The notes: generated from the letters alone by a model not told the origin. Shown: positions 40,448 to 50,622, counted from the first letter of the stretch. The stretch is DNA of 64,000 bases from Actinomycetota bacterium (GCA_016870355.1 VGBR01000003.1:68653-132652), one strand, 5' to 3'. Translations and numbers: made by a program.

Positions 40448-41610
40448 GCAAGCGATCCAGTTCAACGAGTACGCGCGGTCTCAGTCGCCGTGAGTTCATC
40501 ACCCGAGGCGCGGCCGCTGCGGGCGGTCTCGCCGCGGCGCCGTACCTGTTGGGTGGCTCGCCCGCTTGGGGTGCGGCCGGTGCAGGCGCCGACGTCGGCG
40601 GCAAGCTCGACGTCCTCAACTGGATCCTCTACATCGACAAGAAGTCGAAGAAGGACTTCTCGGCGCAGACGGGGATCAAGCTGAAGTACTCCGACGGCAT
40701 CGATGACAACAACACCTTCTTCGCGAAGTATCAGGAGCAGTTCGCGAACGGTGATCACATCGGGTTCGACATCGTCATGCCCACGACGTGGATGGCGGCG
40801 CGTCTCATCGAGCTCGGCTACGTGCAGCCGTTGCCATTCGACCTCATGGAGAACGCGGGCAACCTGAAGTCCGAGCTCCAGGACCCGGTGTGGGACCCAA
40901 CGGGTGAGTTCACACTGCCGTGGCAGACCGGCTACACGGGCATCGCGTACAACATCGAGGTCACCGGGCGCGAGATCACCAGCGTCGAGGATCTCTTCGA
41001 TCCCGAGTTCAAGGGCAAGGTCGGGTGGCTGCTCGAGATGCGCGACTCGCTCACACTCGCCATGCTCTCGACCGGCATGACCCGTGAGGAGATCGCCGCA
41101 GGCGTGACGTTCAACGACGCGAAGCCAGCGTTCGACCGGCTTGAGGACGCCGCGCAGAGCGGCCAGATCCGTCGGTTCACCGGCAACAGCTATCAGCAGC
41201 AGCTGCTGAGTGGTGACTTCGCACTGAACGTGGCGTGGTCAGGCGACGTTGGTCAGCTGAGCTTGAGCGAACCCAACCTGCGCTTCGTCGTCCCCGAGGA
41301 GGGTGCTAACGGCTTCTGGGCAGACGTGATGTGCATGGTGGCGACGTCGGACCGCAACGAACAGGTCGCCGCGTGGTGCGATTACTTCTACGACCCCGTC
41401 AACGCGGCGCGGGTGGCTGCCTACACCAACTACATCTCACCGTTGGCCGACATCACGGACGAGCTCGCGGCCGTCGACCCGGCCGCGTCGGAGAACCCGA
41501 TCCTGTTCCCGCCGCAGGACGTGCTCGACCGCCTCGTGCAGTTCCCGCTCCTCGATCCCGACGAGGAAGAGCGCTTCGACGAGCGCTACGCCGAGATCAC
41601 GGGTGCGTAA
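40444..41610 (+). CDS. potD: spermidine/putrescine-binding protein (Tat signal)
   Basis: [25 protein letters not shown] signal; [41 protein letters not shown]. Confidence 0.92.
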   Translation: MSKRSSSTSTRGLSRREFITRGAAAAGGLAAAPYLLGGSPAWGAAGAGADVGGKLDVLNWILYIDKKSKKDFSAQTGIKLKYSDGIDDNNTFFAKYQEQFANGDHIGFDIVMPTTWMAARLIELGYVQPLPFDLMENAGNLKSELQDPVWDPTGEFTLPWQTGYTGIAYNIEVTGREITSVEDLFDPEFKGKVGWLLEMRDSLTLAMLSTGMTREEIAAGVTFNDAKPAFDRLEDAAQSGQIRRFTGNSYQQQLLSGDFALNVAWSGDVGQLSLSEPNLRFVVPEEGANGFWADVMCMVATSDRNEQVAAWCDYFYDPVNAARVAAYTNYISPLADITDELAAVDPAASENPILFPPQDVLDRLVQFPLLDPDEEERFDERYAEITGA

Positions 41611-41629
41611 GCTGGCAGTCGTCTGACTC

Positions 41630-42691
41630 ATGGCCGGTGCGGTCGAGTCGGCTCCCAAGCGTGGCCGCTTCGCGCCCTACGGACTCCTCAGCCCGGGGAT
41701 CATCTGGCTGACGCTGTTCTTCCTCGTCCCCGTGGCGATCCTGCTGCGCGCTGCGCTCTCGGACCAGCCGGAACGGTTCGTGCCGTCGGACCTCGACTTC
41801 ACGTGGAAGTGGTCGAACTTCTCCGACGGGCTTGACCGATTCGGTCCACAGTTCCTGGACGCGCTGAGGAACGCGCTGATCGCTGCCGCCATCGTCGCAG
41901 CGATCACGGTCGCAGTGTTCGTGGCTCGCCGGGATCTCTGGCACCGGATTCGCGTGCGTCTCGTCGGTGCCCTCGTCGCGGCGTTCTTCGCGACCTACAT
42001 CATCACCAGCACGATCGACGGATGGGGCGACCACTTCCAGCGGTCGTTCCTCTACGCAGGGATCGCGACGCTGCTGTGCATCGCGATCGGGTATCCGCTC
42101 GCGTACGTGATCGCGTTTCGTGGCGGGACCTACAAGAACCTGCTGCTCGGGTTGGTTGTTGTTCCGTTCTTCACGACCTACCTGATCAGAACGATCGCGT
42201 GGCAGACGATTCTGTTCGACGAGGGCCCGGTCGTCGGCTTCCTGCAAGACGTCGGGCTGTTCGGCGATTCCGATCGACTGCTCGCGACGCCCGGTGCAGT
42301 GATCGGTGGGCTCACGTACAACTTCCTTCCGTTCATGATCCTGCCGATCTACGTGAGCCTGGAGAAGATCGACCGAAGCCTCGTGGATGCCGCGCGCGAT
42401 CTCTACTCAACGCCAGCGCGCGCCTTCCAGAAGGTGGTGCTGCCGTTGTCACTGCCGGGCGTGTTCGCCGGGACGTTGCTCACGTTCATCCCGGCGTCGG
42501 GTGACTTCATCAACGCCGAGCTACTCGGCTCACCCACGACGTCGATGATCGGCAACGTCGTGCAGAACCAGTTCCTGGTGCAGCTCGACTACCCGACGGC
42601 AGCCGCCCTCTCGTTCGTGCTGATGGCGATCATCACCATCGCCGTGCTCGTCTACGCGAAGGTGCTCGGCACGGAGGATCTCACCGGATGA
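41630..42691 (+). CDS. potB: spermidine/putrescine ABC transporter permease
   Basis: YGLLSPGIIWLTLFFLVPVAILLRAAL; LVDAARDLYSTPARAFQKVVLPLSLPGVFAGTLLTFIPASGDFINAELLG. Confidence 0.93.
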   Translation: MAGAVESAPKRGRFAPYGLLSPGIIWLTLFFLVPVAILLRAALSDQPERFVPSDLDFTWKWSNFSDGLDRFGPQFLDALRNALIAAAIVAAITVAVFVARRDLWHRIRVRLVGALVAAFFATYIITSTIDGWGDHFQRSFLYAGIATLLCIAIGYPLAYVIAFRGGTYKNLLLGLVVVPFFTTYLIRTIAWQTILFDEGPVVGFLQDVGLFGDSDRLLATPGAVIGGLTYNFLPFMILPIYVSLEKIDRSLVDAARDLYSTPARAFQKVVLPLSLPGVFAGTLLTFIPASGDFINAELLGSPTTSMIGNVVQNQFLVQLDYPTAAALSFVLMAIITIAVLVYAKVLGTEDLTG

Positions 42692-43581
42692 CCGCCGTGC
42701 AGGACCAGCCCGCGACCGTGGATGCGCCGGCGAGCGTCGAGGTGCAACGCGCGTTTCCGCCGCCGTGGCTCCGGCGAGTCGGCTCGTGGTTCCTAAGCCT
42801 CTACGCAGGCCTGGGGCTCCTGTACCTGTTCGTCCCCATCGCGGTGATCGTTGCGTTCAGCTTCAATGCCGAGGACTCCACCTACAACATCGAATGGGAC
42901 GGCTTCACGTTCGACAACTGGGCTGACCCGTTTGCCGAACAGGGCCTCGTGGACGCTCTGGTGCTCAGCCTGAAGATCGCTGCGATCGCCACTGCAGCCG
43001 CAGTCGTCCTCGGTGGGCTGGTCGCGTTGGCGCTCACCCGCTATCGGTTCCAAGGGAGTGGTTTCGTGAACCTCTTCCTCGTGCTCCCACTCACCACGCC
43101 CGAGATCGTGCTCGGCGCGTCCTTGGCGAGTCTCTTCATCGCGCGCACCTATCCGTCACCCGTGCCGGACTCGCGTGGCTTCGACGCGGTCCTGATCGCT
43201 CACATCATGTTCTGCGTGAGCTTCGTGTCCTTGACGGTGAAGGCACGTCTCCGCGGGTTCGACTGGACGCTCGAAGACGCGGCGATGGACCTCGGCGCCG
43301 GGCCAGTTCGCACGTTCCTGAAAGTCACGTTCCCGCTGATGATCCCCGGGATTCTCGCCGCCGCGCTGCTGAGCTTCGCTCTTTCGCTCGATGACTTCAT
43401 CATCACGCTCTTCAATGCGGGGGACCAGACGACGTTCCCGATCTACATCTACGGCGCAGCGCAGCGCGCGATTCCCCCGCAGATCCAGGTGCTGTCCTCG
43501 ATGATCCTCTTCGCGAGTGTGGCGATCCTCGTGACCGGCACCCTCATCGGTCGTCGGCGCGAAGCGGCTGCTACTCGCTGA
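42688..43581 (+). CDS. potC: spermidine/putrescine ABC transporter permease
   Basis: LEDAAMDLGAGPVRTFLKVTFPLMIPGILAAALLSFALSLDDFIITLFNAG. Confidence 0.94.
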   Translation: MTAVQDQPATVDAPASVEVQRAFPPPWLRRVGSWFLSLYAGLGLLYLFVPIAVIVAFSFNAEDSTYNIEWDGFTFDNWADPFAEQGLVDALVLSLKIAAIATAAAVVLGGLVALALTRYRFQGSGFVNLFLVLPLTTPEIVLGASLASLFIARTYPSPVPDSRGFDAVLIAHIMFCVSFVSLTVKARLRGFDWTLEDAAMDLGAGPVRTFLKVTFPLMIPGILAAALLSFALSLDDFIITLFNAGDQTTFPIYIYGAAQRAIPPQIQVLSSMILFASVAILVTGTLIGRRREAAATR

Positions 43582-43993
43582 CCCCCGACGCGCCGGCGTC
43601 GCGCAGCGCGGCGCGGATCTTCTCGGCGGCTTCGGCGAGCTCCTCGGGTGTTGCGTTGCCTGCCCGATCGAGGTGCAGGTCGGACTCGCCCGAGTGGATG
43701 GGCATCACGTGAAGGTGCGTGTGCGGTACCTCGAGCCCCGCGATGAGCAATCCGACTCGTATCGGCGTGAATGCGCCTCTTACGGCTTGTCCGATCGTGT
43801 GCGCGACGGTCATGAGGTGCGCAGCAAGCGCGGGCGGAAGGTCGGTCCATTCGTCGACCTGCGCGCGCGGCACCACTAGCGTGTGACCCGGATTCACCGG
43901 ATTGATCGAGAGGAACGCGACACACTCGTCGTCACGCCACACGAACGTGCCGGGGATCTCGCCATCGATGATTCGTGTGAACACGGTCGGCAT
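43571..43993 (-). CDS. HIT-family hydrolase
   Basis: FTRIIDGEIPGTFVWRDDECVAFLSINPVNPGHTLVVPR ... HTHLHVMPI. Confidence 0.94.
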   Translation of the reverse strand: MPTVFTRIIDGEIPGTFVWRDDECVAFLSINPVNPGHTLVVPRAQVDEWTDLPPALAAHLMTVAHTIGQAVRGAFTPIRVGLLIAGLEVPHTHLHVMPIHSGESDLHLDRAGNATPEELAEAAEKIRAALRDAGASGVSE

Positions 43994-44029
43994 GGCCGGT
44001 CAGCGTACGCGAGCGATAGGTTCGACCTC

Positions 44030-44470
44030 ATGCCGGGCCGAGTGCACCACAGCGCGATCAACGCTCGCGACTTCGACGCGTCCTTGCGCTTCTATCGCGA
44101 GGGTCTCGGACTCGAAGTGATGATGGACACCGAGTTCGACGGCGACTGGCAGGGGTTGTTCGGCGCCACGGCCACACGGTTGCGCTCAGTGTTCCTCGGT
44201 GACCCGGCGAACCCGGATTCAGGAATCGTCGAGCTCGTCGGACTCGAAGGCACACCTGACGGACCGCCACCGCCGGACGCGCCGACCACCGGCTTCTTCC
44301 TGCTGTCGTTCTTCGTCGGCGACACCGCGGAGGTGCTCGCACGCTTGCGCGATCTCGGACTGGGTGGCGAGCCGCGGCGCATCGAGCTGCCCGGCCCGAA
44401 CGACTCCACGGTCGTGATGGCCACCGTGCGCGATCCCGACGGTGTGCTCGTCGAGCTGATCGGCGCCTGA
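44030..44470 (+). CDS. VOC/glyoxalase-family protein
   Basis: RVHHSAINARDFDASLRFYREGLGLEVMMDTEF ... VRDPDGVLVELIGA. Confidence 0.9.
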   Translation: MPGRVHHSAINARDFDASLRFYREGLGLEVMMDTEFDGDWQGLFGATATRLRSVFLGDPANPDSGIVELVGLEGTPDGPPPPDAPTTGFFLLSFFVGDTAEVLARLRDLGLGGEPRRIELPGPNDSTVVMATVRDPDGVLVELIGA

Positions 44471-44471
44471 G

Positions 44472-45257
44472 GTGCTGCACGAGGACATCACTTCGGCCGA
44501 CATCAAGGCGATGCACTCGGTCGAGGGTCGCGTGATCATCGTCACCGGTTCGGCGCAGGGGGTCGGGCGCGGGATGGCGCACCATCTCGGGAAGGCCGGC
44601 GCGACGGTGGTCGTGGCCGACTACCAGGCCGACAAGCTGCAACGCACGTGCGACGAGCTCACCAAGTTCGGCGCGCCAAACCTCGGCGTCGAGGTCGACA
44701 TCCGCGAGCAGAGCCGCATCAACGACATGGTCGCCAAAACGTTGGATGCCTTCGGCAAGGTCGACGCGATCATCAACAACGCCCAGACCTTCCGTCCCAA
44801 CGCGCCGATCGAGGAGATCTCTGAAGAAGACGTCGATGTCTTCTACCGCTCAGGTGTGCTCGGGACGTTGTGGGCGATGCAGGCGGTCTACCCACACATG
44901 AAGGCCGCAGGCTGGGGGCGCATTGTGAACTTCGGCTCGTCCATGGGTCGCGTCGGCGGCGCCACCTTCGGCGCGTACAACGCGTCGAAAGAGGCGATCC
45001 GAGCGCTCACGCGCACAGCGGCCAAGGAGTGGGCTGCCGACGGGATCATCGTGAACGCGATCGCTCCCGCCGCGGCACCACCACGCGCCGTGGGCACGCA
45101 GCACTACGAGGAGTTCATGCGGACGTGCCCGATGGGGCGCAACGGTGATCCCGAGACCGACATCGGCTCCGTCGCACATTTCCTCTGCACCGACGCCTGC
45201 CGCTACCTCACCGGCCATACGTTCATGGTCGACGGCGGAAACTTCCTCTGGTCGTGA
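44472..45257 (+). CDS. SDR-family oxidoreductase
   Basis: GRVIIVTGSAQGVGRGMAHHLGKAGATVVVADY; NFGSSMGRVGGATFGAYNASKEAI. Confidence 0.93.
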   Translation: MLHEDITSADIKAMHSVEGRVIIVTGSAQGVGRGMAHHLGKAGATVVVADYQADKLQRTCDELTKFGAPNLGVEVDIREQSRINDMVAKTLDAFGKVDAIINNAQTFRPNAPIEEISEEDVDVFYRSGVLGTLWAMQAVYPHMKAAGWGRIVNFGSSMGRVGGATFGAYNASKEAIRALTRTAAKEWAADGIIVNAIAPAAAPPRAVGTQHYEEFMRTCPMGRNGDPETDIGSVAHFLCTDACRYLTGHTFMVDGGNFLWS

Positions 45258-45838
45258 CCGAACCGGAGCGACGCGGCGAGGGCGCGGACTGGCAGAACCC
45301 GTGGCCGGTGCGCGGGATCGTGCAGGGGGAGCCGCAGCCTTCGGCCGGCGTTGACGCGCTGCGCGCTGAGGGGTTCGCCACCGTGTTCGATGTGATCCCT
45401 GAGCCCGACGACGCGGACGAGTACCAGGACCACCTGAACAACACCGCGGCGGTGCGGATGTTCAACGACCTGCGCATCGCGTACGTCGCGACGAAGTTCG
45501 CACCTGACTGGCCGCGGTTCGTGCGACGGCAGGAGATGACGTTGGTCGTCCGCGAGCTGCACGTCTCGTACGAGAGCGAAGGGTGGATGCACGAGCGGTA
45601 TGTCGGGGCTACCCGCGTCGAACAACGACGGGGCAAGTCGCTCATCCTCGATCAACGGCTCGTCGAAGCAACCACCGGTCGATCGCTGGCGCGCGCCTGG
45701 GCCTTGCAGCTGCTGATCGGCGCGGAGGGCAAGGTCATCGCGTTCCCCGACCTCTACTTCGACATGGTCGAGGCCGCACAAGGCGCGCCAGTGCCAATTG
45801 TCGACGCTGGCCGCGCGCCATGGGGACCGCCCGCTTGA
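45254..45838 (+). CDS. acyl-CoA thioesterase-like (hotdog) protein
   Basis: HLNNTAAVRMFNDLRIAYVATKF ... LVVRELHVSYESEGWMHERYVGATRVEQRRGKSLILDQRL. Confidence 0.65.
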   Translation: MTEPERRGEGADWQNPWPVRGIVQGEPQPSAGVDALRAEGFATVFDVIPEPDDADEYQDHLNNTAAVRMFNDLRIAYVATKFAPDWPRFVRRQEMTLVVRELHVSYESEGWMHERYVGATRVEQRRGKSLILDQRLVEATTGRSLARAWALQLLIGAEGKVIAFPDLYFDMVEAAQGAPVPIVDAGRAPWGPPA

Positions 45839-46887
45839 GCGGCGGGCGCGAGACGCTCGCGAGCACGTTCCGTCGGCAGGGCCGGGGCGGAACCGTGCTC
45901 GGCTCTCCGCTCACCGCCCAGCTCTGCAATCGGATGGCTGAGGACGTCGAGGCTGGTGGCCCGACGTGGTCGTTGCTCGAGCCCTACGCACGCGCGCCGC
46001 TGAACGATGCCTATCCCATCCGCGTCCTCGGTGGTGCGCACCGGCTTGCACTGGTGGGGGATGCGCCTGACTACGCGCGTCATCTGCCGTCAACGGGTGG
46101 CGACGGCGACCTCGACGCGGCATGGCTCGCGTTGAGGGCATTGTTCGAATCAGCACCACCGGCACTGTGCGACGCGCTCTCCCGGCCGCCGCAGACCAAC
46201 GAGGTCGGTCGTTCCGCATCGCTGATCGGCGGGTTCCTCATGATCGCGAGCCAGATTCAGCGTCCGGTGCGTGCATTGGAGATCGGCGCCAGTGCTGGCC
46301 TCAATCTTCGGTTCGATCACTTCCGCTACCAGCAGAACGATCGCGGGTTCGGTCCATCGAACTCGGCGGTGCGCTTCGCCGGGCTCTGGTCCGAGGCCGA
46401 GCCACCATTTGGCGCGCCACTCACGGTCGCTGAGCGTCGAGGGTGTGACCTCGACCCGGTCGACATCGCGGCCGAAGAGGGACGACTCACGCTCTTGTCG
46501 TACGTCTGGGCCGACCAGCTCGAGCGCTTCGACCTCCTTTCTGCCGCACTCGAGATCGCCGCGCATGTGCCTGTGAAGGTCGACCGGGCGGATGCCGGCG
46601 ACTGGCTCGGGGATCACCTTGGGCAGTCCATGCCTGGTGTGACGACCGTCGTGTTCCACTCGGTCATGTGGCAGTACCTGAGCGCGGAGCAGCAATCACG
46701 GATCCGCGACTTGATCGTCCGCGCCGGCGACCGCGCATCCGACGACGCTCCGCTTGCGTGGCTACGACTCGAGCCGGAGGGCGACCTCGCCTACCCGCGG
46801 TTGCGGCTCTCGACGTGGCCGGGTGAGCAGGAGCGCCACCTCGCCAACTGCAGCTTTCACCTCGGCCCGATCGAATGGTTGGTCTGA
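45820..46887 (+). CDS. DUF2332-domain protein
   Basis: LASTFRRQGRGGTVLGSPLTAQLCNRMAEDVEAGGPTWSLLEPYARAPLNDAYPIRVLGGAHRLALVGD; LEIGASAGLNLRFDHFRY. Confidence 0.88.
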   Translation: MGTARLSGGRETLASTFRRQGRGGTVLGSPLTAQLCNRMAEDVEAGGPTWSLLEPYARAPLNDAYPIRVLGGAHRLALVGDAPDYARHLPSTGGDGDLDAAWLALRALFESAPPALCDALSRPPQTNEVGRSASLIGGFLMIASQIQRPVRALEIGASAGLNLRFDHFRYQQNDRGFGPSNSAVRFAGLWSEAEPPFGAPLTVAERRGCDLDPVDIAAEEGRLTLLSYVWADQLERFDLLSAALEIAAHVPVKVDRADAGDWLGDHLGQSMPGVTTVVFHSVMWQYLSAEQQSRIRDLIVRAGDRASDDAPLAWLRLEPEGDLAYPRLRLSTWPGEQERHLANCSFHLGPIEWLV

Positions 46888-46895
46888 AGGTCGAG

Positions 46896-47705
46896 CTAGG
46901 CGCCGAGCTTCTCCAACAGCTCGCCGAGGTTGTTGACGGAGCGCGTGCACGCAGACTCGTAGCCCTCTTCGTCGATCTTCGGACCGATGAGCTCGAGGTC
47001 GAAGCAGCCCGAGTACCCCGCGCCGAGCATCTGTCCGAGGATGCGCTCGAACGGGATGTCTCCGTCGCCGGGCACCAAGCGCGCCGGCGTCGACGTCGTG
47101 CCGATCGCGTAGTCGCTCACCTGCACGATGCGGAACGTGTCGACTCCATCTCGGATCGTGTCGGCGAGGCCGCGCTCGGCCCAGCAGGCGTTCGTCTCGA
47201 CGCACACCCCGATCCCGAGTCGTCGCGCCACGTCCACGCAGTCACGCAACGAATGAATGAAGCCAACGTCGCCGCGAAGCGAGTTCGTGTGCTCGAGGCC
47301 GAACGGGATCCCGCGGCTGTGCGCGTCCTCGATCACCGGAGTGAGCGCCGCCTCGAGTGCATCCGCGGCCTCCTCCCAAGGGAGCTGGCCGGCCGGGCCG
47401 GTCGTGAGGATCATGCACTCGGCACCCACCGCCTCGGCCGCGTCGACCGCGCCGCGCACACGGTCACGCTGGGTCGGCCACTGCCCGGGGTTGTCGAGGC
47501 GGAACGGCCCGATCCCAATCAGGTTCGACACCCGCAGTCCCGCGTCGCGCAAACGCCGTGCACCCGCCTCGATACCGGCGGCTTCGAGCTTGGCGAGCGA
47601 TGCACCGATGCAAGTGATCCCTGCGCGCTCGTAGAACGCGAGGTCCTCGTCGAGCGCCCACTTGAAGGACGAGATCGCCGACAGAGAGACGCGCGGGTGC
47701 ATCAT
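46896..47705 (-). CDS. sugar phosphate isomerase/epimerase (xylose isomerase-like TIM barrel)
   Basis: MHPRVSLSAISSFKWALDEDLAFYERAGITCIGASLAKLEAAG; FGLEHTN; FDLELIG. Confidence 0.87.
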   Translation of the reverse strand: MMHPRVSLSAISSFKWALDEDLAFYERAGITCIGASLAKLEAAGIEAGARRLRDAGLRVSNLIGIGPFRLDNPGQWPTQRDRVRGAVDAAEAVGAECMILTTGPAGQLPWEEAADALEAALTPVIEDAHSRGIPFGLEHTNSLRGDVGFIHSLRDCVDVARRLGIGVCVETNACWAERGLADTIRDGVDTFRIVQVSDYAIGTTSTPARLVPGDGDIPFERILGQMLGAGYSGCFDLELIGPKIDEEGYESACTRSVNNLGELLEKLGA

Positions 47706-48484
47706 CCGATGGTCAGCGCGCGGGCGATGCTGCTGCCGCCGTCAAGCTGGAGGTTGATGCCGGTCAGGAAACCGGACTCGTCACTCGCGAGATAGACGGC
47801 CGCGTGCGCCACGTCGCTTGCTTCACCCAAGCGGGTGACGTGCATCCCCTGGAATCGGGCGAGTCGCTCCGGCGTGATGTCGGCGTCGCGACGTTCGTTC
47901 AACACGTAGCCGGGGCTGATCGTGTTGCACCGGATGCCCTCGCCGCCATACTCGACCGCGATCGCTCGGGTGAGTGCATTCATCGCGCCCTTGCTCGCGG
48001 CGTAGGCGCTCAGCCCACCGCTCGGCCGCTCGGCCTGTCGGGACGAGACGTTGATGATCGAGCCGCCGCCGGCCGCGCGCATCAGCGGGATCGCCGCCCG
48101 ACACAGCCACATCGGTGCGGTCGCGTTCATGCGCAGCGCCGACTCCCAGTGCGCGGTGTCCATGTCGCCGACCTTCGAGTCGTGCGTCTCCACACCCCCG
48201 AGCGACCCACCGACGGCGTTGTTCACGAGGACCGTCAGGCCACCGGCCCACTCGGCCACAGCCTCGACCAGCTCGGCGCAGGCGCCTTCTTCGGAGATGT
48301 CGGCCGCGAAGAACCGGGACTTGCCGCCACCCTCTTCGATCTCGCTGACCACGGCGGCGCCCCGCTCGGCGTTCCGGCCGTGGACGGCGACGGCGGCGCC
48401 CTCGGCGCCGAAACCGACCGCGATGCCCTTGCCGATCCCCGACGTCGACCCGGTCACCAGCGCGCATGCCCCCGCCAACCGCAT
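47702..48484 (-). CDS. SDR-family oxidoreductase
   Basis: GACALVTGSTSGIGKGIAVGFGAEGAAVAVHGRN; NVSSRQAERPSGGLSAYAASKGAMNALTR. Confidence 0.93.
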   Translation of the reverse strand: MRLAGACALVTGSTSGIGKGIAVGFGAEGAAVAVHGRNAERGAAVVSEIEEGGGKSRFFAADISEEGACAELVEAVAEWAGGLTVLVNNAVGGSLGGVETHDSKVGDMDTAHWESALRMNATAPMWLCRAAIPLMRAAGGGSIINVSSRQAERPSGGLSAYAASKGAMNALTRAIAVEYGGEGIRCNTISPGYVLNERRDADITPERLARFQGMHVTRLGEASDVAHAAVYLASDESGFLTGINLQLDGGSSIARALTIG

Positions 48485-48527
48485 TCCGCCTCCCCTGGTT
48501 GCCCTCGCAAGCTTCGGGCTCACGCAA
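48485..48527 (-). repeat. leader repeat family F upstream of SDR start codon
   Basis: Reverse strand GAGCCCGAAGCTTGCGAGGGCAACCAGGGGAGGCGGA-ATG; matches leader at 50546-50577. Confidence 0.65.
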
Positions 48528-48672
48528 AGGCAACGGTCGGCGAAGCCGCCGTTGCATTGCCGGAGGCTACTGATGACCGAAACAAGGCAACCAGGTGGGC
48601 GTTGTGCTGGGCAGCGAGCGACGCGTAGCCTGGGGCGGCTCCGGTGATTCGAGGTCACCGGGACGCGCCCCC

Positions 48673-49782
48673 ATGATGTTGCTGAAGTTGTCCACGCCAT
48701 CCCAAGGGGCCGCTGTGGGCCGGTCCGGACGCCGTTGCCGACGAACGGTCGTGGCGGTGACCGCCCTCGTCCTAGGCCTGGTCTGGGGTGGCGCGACCCC
48801 CGCCGGCGCCGACCCCGTCGAGGACGCCAAGGCGGCCGTCGCCGCGGCCCAGCAGGCCGCCGACGCTTCCGCGGTCGAGTACGAGGCCGCAATCGGGCGC
48901 TATGAGGAGGTCACGGCCCAGATCGTTGCGCTCCAGGCCGAGATCGCCGCCAACAAGGAGGAGGCCGCTCGCCTCCAGGAGATCGCCGAGCGCCGGGCAG
49001 TCGAGGCCTACACCGGGCACGGCACGCTCCAGGACGAGGAGGCGGTGCTCACCACCGCCGACCCGCTCGACGTGCTCCGCCGCGAGAAGCTGCTTGCGCG
49101 CACGAAGCGGCGTGAAGACAACGCGATCCGGCGGCTCGCCCGGATCAACCATGAGCTCGACGACCAGCGCGCCACGCTCGAGGAGCACCAGGCCGAGCAG
49201 GCCCGCGCCCTCGAGGTTGCCCAAGCGCGGCAGGCGGAGGTGCAGGCGCAGCTCACCGCGACCCAGACCGCCCTGGCCACGCTGGAGGAATACCTCCGCA
49301 AGGTCGAGGAGGCCCAGCGCGCCCGGGACATCGCCGCGTCCATCGCCCGGGAGGCCAGCAACCGGGCCGGTGGCAGAAGCGGCGCAGGCGTGGTGGGCGG
49401 GATCGTCTGCCCGATCCGCGGCGCGGTCTCGTTCATCGACTCGTGGGGGCACCCACGGCACCAAGGCTCGCACCAGGGTGTCGACCTGATGGCGGCACGC
49501 AACACGCCCAACGTGGCAGTTGTGTCGGGCTTGGTCACGTTCCGCGCCGGTAACACGTCAGGGAACGGCGCGTACCTCAGCGGGGACGACGGGAACCTCT
49601 ACTACTACTTCCATCTCGAAGCGTACGAAGGTGGTCCGCGCCGGGTCGCGCAAGGCGAAGTGATCGGATACGTGGGCAACACGGGCGACGCGCGCTACAC
49701 GGCGACGCACACCCACTTCGAGATCCATCCCGGCCACGGTGCGGCCGTGAACCCCTACCCCTCGGTGCGCGCCGTCTGCTGA
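48673..49782 (+). CDS. M23-family peptidase with coiled coil (murein hydrolase activator-like), secreted
   Basis: Signal peptide; long coiled coil; HQGVDLMAARNTPNVAVVSGLVTFRAGN ... THTHFEIHPGHGAAVNPYP. Confidence 0.9.
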   Translation: MMLLKLSTPSQGAAVGRSGRRCRRTVVAVTALVLGLVWGGATPAGADPVEDAKAAVAAAQQAADASAVEYEAAIGRYEEVTAQIVALQAEIAANKEEAARLQEIAERRAVEAYTGHGTLQDEEAVLTTADPLDVLRREKLLARTKRREDNAIRRLARINHELDDQRATLEEHQAEQARALEVAQARQAEVQAQLTATQTALATLEEYLRKVEEAQRARDIAASIAREASNRAGGRSGAGVVGGIVCPIRGAVSFIDSWGHPRHQGSHQGVDLMAARNTPNVAVVSGLVTFRAGNTSGNGAYLSGDDGNLYYYFHLEAYEGGPRRVAQGEVIGYVGNTGDARYTATHTHFEIHPGHGAAVNPYPSVRAVC

Positions 49783-49792
49783 CCGCACCGCC

Positions 49793-50545
49793 TCACGTCA
49801 GGCGCTCGAGCCAGAGCGGTAGGTCGTCGGCGTGCACACCCAAGCTCACGCCCCGCGCCGCGAGCTCGTCGGGCGTGCCGTCGAACACGATCGAGTGCTT
49901 GAGCACGAGCACATGATCGAGATCGGCGGCGACCGCGCCCAGCTCGTGGGTGACCAACAGCACCGCCGCGCCGTGGTCGCGCACCTCGTGCACGACCGAG
50001 TCTCGGAACGCAACCTGGGACTCCGCGTCGACGCCCGCGATCGGCTCGTCGAGCACGAGCAGCTCGGGCTCGCTCGCGAGCGCCTTCGCGATCAGCACCC
50101 GTTGCTGCTCGCCGCCTGACAGCGTCCCCACCGTGCGCGTGGCGAACGGTTCGAGCGCGACGGCCTCCAAGGCGTGGCGCACCGCATCGCGGTCGTCACC
50201 GCGCGGCCGTCGCCACCAACCCCGCCGAGCGACGCGCCCGGTCGCAACAACCTCTTCCACGGTCGCCGGGAGCGCTGGCGCGAGGGCGTGCCGCTGGGGG
50301 ACGTAGCCGATCCGCCACCGATCCTCGAGCGCCCGAGGGTCCCTGCCGAGGCACCGCACCTCGCCGGCGTCCGGCCGGAGCAACCCCACGAGGATCCGAA
50401 CCAGCGTCGACTTTCCCGAACCATTCGGCCCTACGAGCGCGCAGAACTCGCCCCGACCCACCCGCAGCGACACGTCGTCGAGCGCCGGCGACCCCCCGAA
50501 CGAGTGGGAGACGCTGCGCGCTTGCAGTGCGGCATCGCCGGGCAT
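49793..50545 (-). CDS. metal ABC transporter ATP-binding protein (ZnuC-like)
   Basis: FCALVGPNGSGKSTLVRILVGLLRPDAGEVR, IGYVPQRHALAPALPATVEEVVATGR, LSGGEQQRVLIAKALASEPELLVLDEPIAGVD. Confidence 0.88.
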   Translation of the reverse strand: MPGDAALQARSVSHSFGGSPALDDVSLRVGRGEFCALVGPNGSGKSTLVRILVGLLRPDAGEVRCLGRDPRALEDRWRIGYVPQRHALAPALPATVEEVVATGRVARRGWWRRPRGDDRDAVRHALEAVALEPFATRTVGTLSGGEQQRVLIAKALASEPELLVLDEPIAGVDAESQVAFRDSVVHEVRDHGAAVLLVTHELGAVAADLDHVLVLKHSIVFDGTPDELAARGVSLGVHADDLPLWLERLT

Positions 50546-50577
50546 CCCGCCTCCTCTGGTCGCCCTCGCAAGCTCCG
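50546..50577 (-). repeat. leader repeat family F upstream of ZnuC-like start codon
   Basis: Reverse strand AGTCCGGAGCTTGCGAGGGCGACCAGAGGAGGCGGG-ATG. Confidence 0.65.
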
Positions 50578-50589
50578 GACTCTGCCACA

Positions 50590-50622
50590 TTCTAAGAGCA
50601 GTTCTCAAAACTGCTCTGAGAA
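50590..50622. promoter_or_regulatory. nested inverted repeats, candidate metalloregulator operator or alternative hairpins
   Basis: TTCTAAGAGCAGTT-CTCAA-AACTGCTCTGAGAA (13/14 match) containing GTTCTCA...TGAGAAC. Confidence 0.5.
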
